Shown one piece after another: positions 59,101 to 64,000 of a stretch of 64,000 bases of DNA (its first letter is position 1; every line of letters starts with the position of its first letter). Under the pieces are notes generated by a model that saw only the letters and a list, made by a program, of their open reading frames with translations, was not told the DNA's origin and did no database searches. This DNA is from Bremia lactucae (Eukaryota; Oomycota; Peronosporomycetes; Peronosporales; Peronosporaceae), in contig NC_090612.1 in assembly GCF_004359215.1 (NCBI RefSeq), positions 4,253,806-4,317,805 on the forward strand, given 5' to 3'. A program made the position numbers and the translations under genes.

Positions 59101-60115
59101 CGGTATCTTCCTTGATAGTCGCTCGCTATGCGTACATTCATGTCTTAATTCACTCGACTTCGTGGAGTGGTGGACCTTAGGCGCTGCCTGCGCATTAGCA
59201 CAGCCGCCGGCAGCTGACTTCACAGGGTGATTAGTAATCACAGTGTGATCTTGTGCAGTTGTACTAACGATTGTACCAAAAGTGAGGCCATCGCGCTCAC
59301 TCGTAGTACTTCCATTCGCTTTTGGACGCTCCAAGACGTTCATCAGATTGCCATCTGATGAAAAAGTGGCAGGCATCTTCACGGATTGATGTTATTAGCT
59401 GATATTTCGCTCATATTTTCTGAGCCAAGGTAGACCTAAGATGACATCAAATTTGTCATCCAAATCCAGTACGATGAAACTATTGTCGTACTATAAATCT
59501 CTTAACGTGTAATGAAATTTCACTTCGCGTTTGATCACTATTATTGATACGCCTGTCGCTAGACGCACCGTCATCCTCGTGGAGGTATGTCGCGCTCGAC
59601 ATATTTGAGCCAACGACCCTCTAGCGAATGGCGACGAAGCGCGAAATCAAGCTTGCTGGACTCTTACATTTGGAAGTCCAACTTGATCACGACTCGCGAG
59701 TACTTGCCGTACCCTATCTAGGGAGAAGATAACCGAAGATATCCAGATGTGATTTGGCCATGCAACTTAGGAGGTACCTGGAGGATTATGCGGTGAGTTA
59801 TTCGGAGAGAACAACGGCAATTGGGCCACAGGTTTGGGGGAGCTCGACACACTCAGAATGGCTGCGAATTTGCTTCACCGGGTTATTTTTACGTCATTCA
59901 GCTAGACGAAGGCTTGTCCGGGAGGTGGAGCTGCCGCCGCTTTCGCCCAGTGACGATCACGCGGCTTCAACGCGTAGTGGCGACGGCGCATGAGAATCCG
60001 ATGTTGATTTTCGCCAGGATCGACGAGATCCAAGCATCAAAGGTCAAATAGCCTCAGGAGCTGCCTGTCATTCTTCGGTTCGTCTCTAATCAGCTCTTAT
60101 CCACACCGACAGCGA
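55644..60115 (-). pseudogene. Pol of gypsy element A3, broken
   Basis: Retropepsin region 60115-58825 interrupted by an insertion. RT 58543-58076 (MFPEAVPCELPKDKGTRHEI) and thumb 58060-57755. Most of RNase H is deleted near 57600-57700. Integrase zinc and core 57180-56815 (RACEVCQRVKPSPSS, SVDFVFGFPENDHKNN). Integrase C-terminal end 56285-55644 with FIGPFRVLHRRGNAYTIEL and THPTFYVGRLRPYHQ followed by a long proline/serine tail. Confidence 0.85.
59639..60111. mobile_element. 473-bp insertion with 8-bp duplication
   Basis: Absent from element A2 at the matching place (near 42110). It is flanked by GCGACGAA at 59631-59638 and 60112-60119. It is richer in G+C than its host, without clear terminal inverted repeats. 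A plus-strand frame reads LGHRFGGARHTQNGCEFASP but matches nothing I know. Confidence 0.6.
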
Positions 60116-60584
60116 CGAATAATAATATTTGACGCTTCACAGTCCACCAGGGATGAAGTGAGAAAACATTTATCGCTTTTAATTTCAAGGTAATCCGAGA
60201 TACATCATCACTAGGTGCAGAAACACATAATGCTTGTGTGTCTGGAGCAACTTTAGTCAAGTGATTTGCAAATTCTCTTGAGGTTGGTGGATCAGTAGGG
60301 CGTTGCGCGCACTTCACCCGACCAATTTTTGGCGGTTCGCCTTGCTGTTGCGTTTCGCAACAACGTCGGACCCGCATACATTGTCCTTTTTGGTATTAGG
60401 TCCATGATTACGTTCAGTACCTCTCGGTACTGGGCGTGTGGCACTACAACTTGCTTTCGACATAGGAAAGGTCCATGGGTTCTGGACATCCAGCTCGTGT
60501 CGTCTTGGGGGACGATACGATCACGAACTAGCTTGAGCCGGTCTCAAGCGCAAGTCATCCTGTTCCGCAACGGATATTGCTTCT

Positions 60585-61347
60585 TCAAGCGTATCCAATT
60601 CTGCGGAACAGGCGGGTCTTTACATGACCATCCGTAAGACCTTGCATGAACACGGCAATCAACGTATGTTCATGGACTGAGTTGTTTGTGATGCAACTCG
60701 CCAAGAGTCGTATATGCTGTGCATAAGCGTGCACATCACGCTTGCCATCTTTGAGTATCAGAAGCTCTGATCGAGCTCTGAACTCAGCTCTAGGCGGTTC
60801 AAACGTCTGTTTGAGCCGGGCTTCCAAAGTCTTTACCGAGCCAAGTACATGTGGGGCGCGCAACATGAGGCCTAGTGCTCAAGTTTTGGCTCGACCTGCC
60901 AGATTTCATTGAGCAAATGCGACTTGCATTTGCTCGTCGACGATGTGACGTACCCTAATGGCATCGTCCAACTCGAAAAACCATCGCAAGAGGGCGTCTC
61001 CTTTGACTCCCTCAAACCTTGAGTTGTCAATCTTTAAGGTTTCGGGACGACGCGTGTGCGTTATCCAGGTCCAGGGGTCTGTACCTGTTGTAACCTCAAC
61101 AGTTCCGCCTGTTGAGAGCCTGCTGATTAAGCAAGGCTACCTTCTCCTTTGCCTCGTCAAATTCCTGTTGTCTGAACTTGGCGATGGCAGAATGGAGGGC
61201 ATCACTATCCAAACCGGACAGCATGGCCAAAATGGCATCGTACCCTACGGTCGAACTCATTCGTTCGACCGCACTTCTTTCTATGTAACTTAATAAGGTG
61301 AAGCTATCACGCGAAACGTGATGCGTATTTCCATTATCATCTAACAT
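60585..61347 (-). pseudogene. Gag of gypsy element A3, frameshifted
   Basis: N-terminal piece 61347-61096 (MLDDNGNTHHVSRDSFTLL, IERSAVERMSSTVGYDAIL) and capsid piece 60866-60585 (RLKQTFEPPRAEFRARSELL, HAYAQHIRLLASCITNNSV). Confidence 0.85.
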
Positions 61348-61348
61348 G

Positions 61349-61511
61349 GGCCGCGGAGAAAGTAGCTATAATGGTCTATATCTACTAATGGAAAAGCTTT
61401 TAGAATTTTACCATTTAAAGTAATATTCTCCAAATATTCTCTACCTTTTTTAGTGTATATTAATTAACAACCTTTTAGTGTTTATTTGATGTAAGGATAC
61501 ACCCTGATACA
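61349..61511 (-). repeat. LTR remnant of element A3
   Basis: Matches the last part of family-A LTRs from CCGCGGAGAAAGTAG to TGTAAGGATACACCCTGATACA. The Gag-proximal part of the LTR and the primer-binding site are deleted; Gag abuts the remnant directly. Confidence 0.75.
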
Positions 61512-61821
61512 CCTAGCGTCATCCGTTACGCGAGGTATCTAGAAAGATACGCTCGCAGTACATATTAGTGTTGTCTGCATAGATGACATTTTTGAGTGGA
61601 AAAATAGGGATTTATATTTATTGCGATTAAATAGAAATTCGTTTCGTGACGATACTTTACTATAGTACTTAGTGCGTTGGGTGAGGTCGCTAAGGCGCCT
61701 ACCACGACTACCTCACTGCACGCAAGAGAAGACGGTCTAACCGATTCCTCGCTGTGCTAGGGTGTGTGTCTAAAGCGTGGCCGCATTAAAACGTGCCCGC
61801 CTACAAAAGATGCCCCGTTAC
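61512..61821 (+). repeat. Family D LTR fragment
   Basis: Reverse-complement relative of 46440-47000: shares the GACGGTCTAACCG, GGTGAGGTCGCTAAGGCGCC and CGCGAGGTATCT blocks, and ends GCCCCGTTACA. It has only one copy of the 209-bp unit. Confidence 0.7.
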
Positions 61822-62537
61822 ACCTGCTTTCCGCACAGCGATCTGCATTTTGTTATCAATTGAAACTATATTTTCAGCAAAGTTGACTAGTCGAAAAAAG
61901 CTCAGTAATATGTAACAATTGCGCGCCATCCATCATTGTTTCAATGATTTTTTCTATCTCCTGATGAAAAAGGACCCATTTGCACGTATACCACATCAGA
62001 TTGACAGACGCTTAATTTACTTACGCTTTTTAAATGAATATACTCAAAAGACTGCGCCTTTATGTTTATCTAAAGTGGCAAAATCCTTACAAATATAGAA
62101 GTAATCATTTCATTAAAGAAAAGACATTTCGGCTCGCGCCTACAAAGAAAAGTCGTCCTTTCTGCTGAGATCTTGCGTCTTTTCGTTGTATGACGTTAAA
62201 CGTGTCAAAAAATGTACATTCAGTCCATAAATGGAGCAGATATGCTGCATCGCATCAGCTATCAAAGTGGTCTCTGCTACAAAGATCCAGCTATACCTGT
62301 TTAAGTGACAACAATGCCTGCATTCGCTTAAGGGGATCTCCGCGTATAAGAAGGTTGAGGAGATCCCACTGTCGTCAGTAGTACAGAAAATGAAAGCTCA
62401 TCGGCGACATGACGTTCCCGTTTCTGTCCACGATCTGGACCTTTTCCCACCTGACGGTCTCTGAGCCAATAATCGCAACACCCGTACCCCCCCGTATCCC
62501 CTTCTTGTATCGTTTGTAACTTATCAAAAAAGTCGCC
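61822..62537. promoter_or_regulatory. Upstream region of urease
   Basis: No gene recognised. It must hold the urease promoter, but no specific site is called. Confidence 0.4.
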
Positions 62538-64000
62538 ATGCGTCTCAGTCCACGAGAAGAAGACCATCTATGGCTCCATATGGCTGGATCTGTGGCTCAA
62601 AAGCGCTTGGCCAGAGGCCTTCGTCTTAATTATACCGAAAGTGTCGCCCTTTTGGCCACGCAAGTGCTGGAATTCATTCGAGATGGTAAGACCGTGGCCG
62701 AGCTCATGACGTTAGGCGCTCAGATGCTCGGTCGACGCCAAGTTATGGACGGAGTGGCTGCTATGCTGGACGAAGTGCAAGTCGAAGGTACATTTGTCGA
62801 TGGCACGAAACTCGTGACGATTCATACTCCAATTGCTAAAGTCGATGGCGATTTGACATTGGCACTATACGGATCGTTTCTTCCAGTGCCCCAGCTCGAA
62901 GTCTTTGGACCATTAAGTCCAACTTCCATCGAGCCAGGAGCGATCATGACGCCAGACACTACGATTGCACTCAATGCAGGCCGCAAAACACGCGTTCTAC
63001 AGCTCACAAACTTATCAGACCGACCCATTCAGATTGGCAGCCATTATCATTTAATTGAAGCAAATCCGTACTTGGAAATGGATCGAAAACAAGCGTATGG
63101 TCATCGATTGAATATTGCGGCAGGGACGGCCGTTCGGTTTGAGCCGGGGGATCAAAAGACCGTGTCGATCGTCCCGATTGGAGGCCATCGGATCATTTCG
63201 GGTGGCAACAACGTCGCAACTGGAGTCGTGGATGAATCTCGAGTGGATGCTATCGTGGCGAAAGCGGTGGCTAAAGGTTTTCACCATCGAGTATTGGATT
63301 CGAAAAACCTCCCACGTCATGTCACTCAGTCGGGGTTTCACATGTGTACAATGCCACGAAGTGTCTACGCCCAGACGTATGGCCCCACGACTGGCGACAT
63401 TATTCGACTAGGAGACACGGATTTGTTTATTTGTGTCGAAAATGACTTGACGACGTATGGGGACGAGTGTAAATTTGGGGGTGGCAAAGTCATTCGAGAA
63501 GGAATGGGCCAAGCATCGGGTAGGAACGCGAGTCAAGTCGTGGATACTATTATCACTAATGCCTTGATTATCGATTATACGGGTATTTATAAAGCGGACA
63601 TTGGCATTAAAAACGGAATGATTGTTGCGATTGGTAAAGGGGGAAATCCAGATGTTATGGATTATGTCACGACCAATTTAATAGTGGGGGTTAATACTGA
63701 AGTAATTGCGGGCGAAGGGTTACTCTTGACCGCAGGGGGGGTAGATACCCATGTCCATTTTATATGTCCCCAATTGTGTACCGAAGCTCTCTCAAGTGGG
63801 GTTACGACATTAGTCGGAGGGGGTACGGGTCCCGCCACGGGTACGAAAGCCACCACGTGTACCCCTGGTCCTGCTCACTTAAAACTCATGCTACTAGCCA
63901 CCGATGCCATGCCATTAAATATCGGCCTTACGAGCAAAGGCAACACATCGGTTCAAAATGGATTACAAGAAACCATTGATGCCGGAGCCATTGGTATGAA
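62538..64000 (+). CDS. URE1: Urease, single-chain gamma-beta-alpha, 5' part
   Basis: Nickel enzyme hydrolysing urea to ammonia and carbamate in the cytosol. The frame is open from ATG 62538 to the window edge (487 codons, no stop or intron seen). It begins [20 protein letters not shown], the gamma domain (about 1-100, with [21 protein letters not shown]). A beta domain follows (about 130-240, with [16 protein letters not shown] and [17 protein letters not shown]). The alpha domain starts at about residue 272 ([16 protein letters not shown]) and includes the nickel-binding HVH (His405, His407). The window ends at GAIGM, just before the lysine that is carbamylated to bridge the two nickels. The fused layout is that of plant and fungal ureases of about 835 residues, so some 350 residues lie beyond 64000. 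Accessory genes are not in the window. Confidence 0.97.
   Translation, partial: MRLSPREEDHLWLHMAGSVAQKRLARGLRLNYTESVALLATQVLEFIRDGKTVAELMTLGAQMLGRRQVMDGVAAMLDEVQVEGTFVDGTKLVTIHTPIAKVDGDLTLALYGSFLPVPQLEVFGPLSPTSIEPGAIMTPDTTIALNAGRKTRVLQLTNLSDRPIQIGSHYHLIEANPYLEMDRKQAYGHRLNIAAGTAVRFEPGDQKTVSIVPIGGHRIISGGNNVATGVVDESRVDAIVAKAVAKGFHHRVLDSKNLPRHVTQSGFHMCTMPRSVYAQTYGPTTGDIIRLGDTDLFICVENDLTTYGDECKFGGGKVIREGMGQASGRNASQVVDTIITNALIIDYTGIYKADIGIKNGMIVAIGKGGNPDVMDYVTTNLIVGVNTEVIAGEGLLLTAGGVDTHVHFICPQLCTEALSSGVTTLVGGGTGPATGTKATTCTPGPAHLKLMLLATDAMPLNIGLTSKGNTSVQNGLQETIDAGAIGM

Larger units (their letters stand above)
55418..61511 (-). mobile_element. Ty3/gypsy element A3, both ends truncated
   Basis: Minus-strand family-A element: LTR remnant 61349-61511, Gag, protease with a 473-bp insertion, RT, much-reduced RNase H, integrase 57180-55644 and a plus-strand antisense frame 55418-56134. 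The left end is joined to B2 at a shared GGGGAAGGGCTCGC-like site. There is no 3' LTR. Confidence 0.85.

Overview
The window looks like nuclear DNA of an oomycete, most likely a downy mildew or Phytophthora relative. The evidence is short GT-AG introns in otherwise compact housekeeping genes, Ty3/gypsy and Ty1/copia LTR elements, a pogo-like relic, and small secreted proteins carrying RXLR-like motifs. Two of the three intact secreted candidates carry GKLR in place of RXLR. That variant is best known from Bremia lactucae effectors, so a Bremia-like genome is my best guess (inference).

Layout. 1-5.3 kb: a nearly complete Ty1/copia element with two matching LTRs, a 5-bp target-site duplication and two nonsense codons. 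5.3-7.5 kb: AT-rich DNA with a decayed pogo-like transposase. 7.77-15.28 kb: a compact housekeeping island with RPS29 (-), STT3 (+), proteasome alpha-7 (-) and gamma-tubulin complex protein 4 (+), arranged as two divergent pairs. 15.4-23.2 kb: a long imperfect inverted repeat. One arm was hit by a solo LTR (16.73-17.18 kb) and by a 5.5-kb gypsy element (17.60-23.07 kb), both with target-site duplications. 23.8-26.2 kb: a GKLR effector candidate, a decayed paralogue of it and a duplicated upstream segment. 26.7-33.2 kb: a solo LTR, a decayed plus-strand gypsy element and an inverted fragment of a related one. 34.5-35.9 kb: a second, larger GKLR candidate. 36.3-43.9 kb: a gypsy element on the minus strand. 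44.3-44.7 kb: a small EER-type effector candidate (-). 46.4-61.8 kb: nested, mutually truncated gypsy elements of three families. 62.5 kb to the end: the first part of a single-chain urease.

The gene-dense core serves translation, N-glycosylation, protein turnover and microtubule nucleation. The secreted candidates sit in repeat-rich DNA on its right side, as expected from the two-speed genomes described for oomycetes. The strongest unusual signal is an antisense reading frame placed tail-to-tail with the end of pol in three different gypsy families. All splice models were made by eye from reading frames and GT/GC...AG signals.
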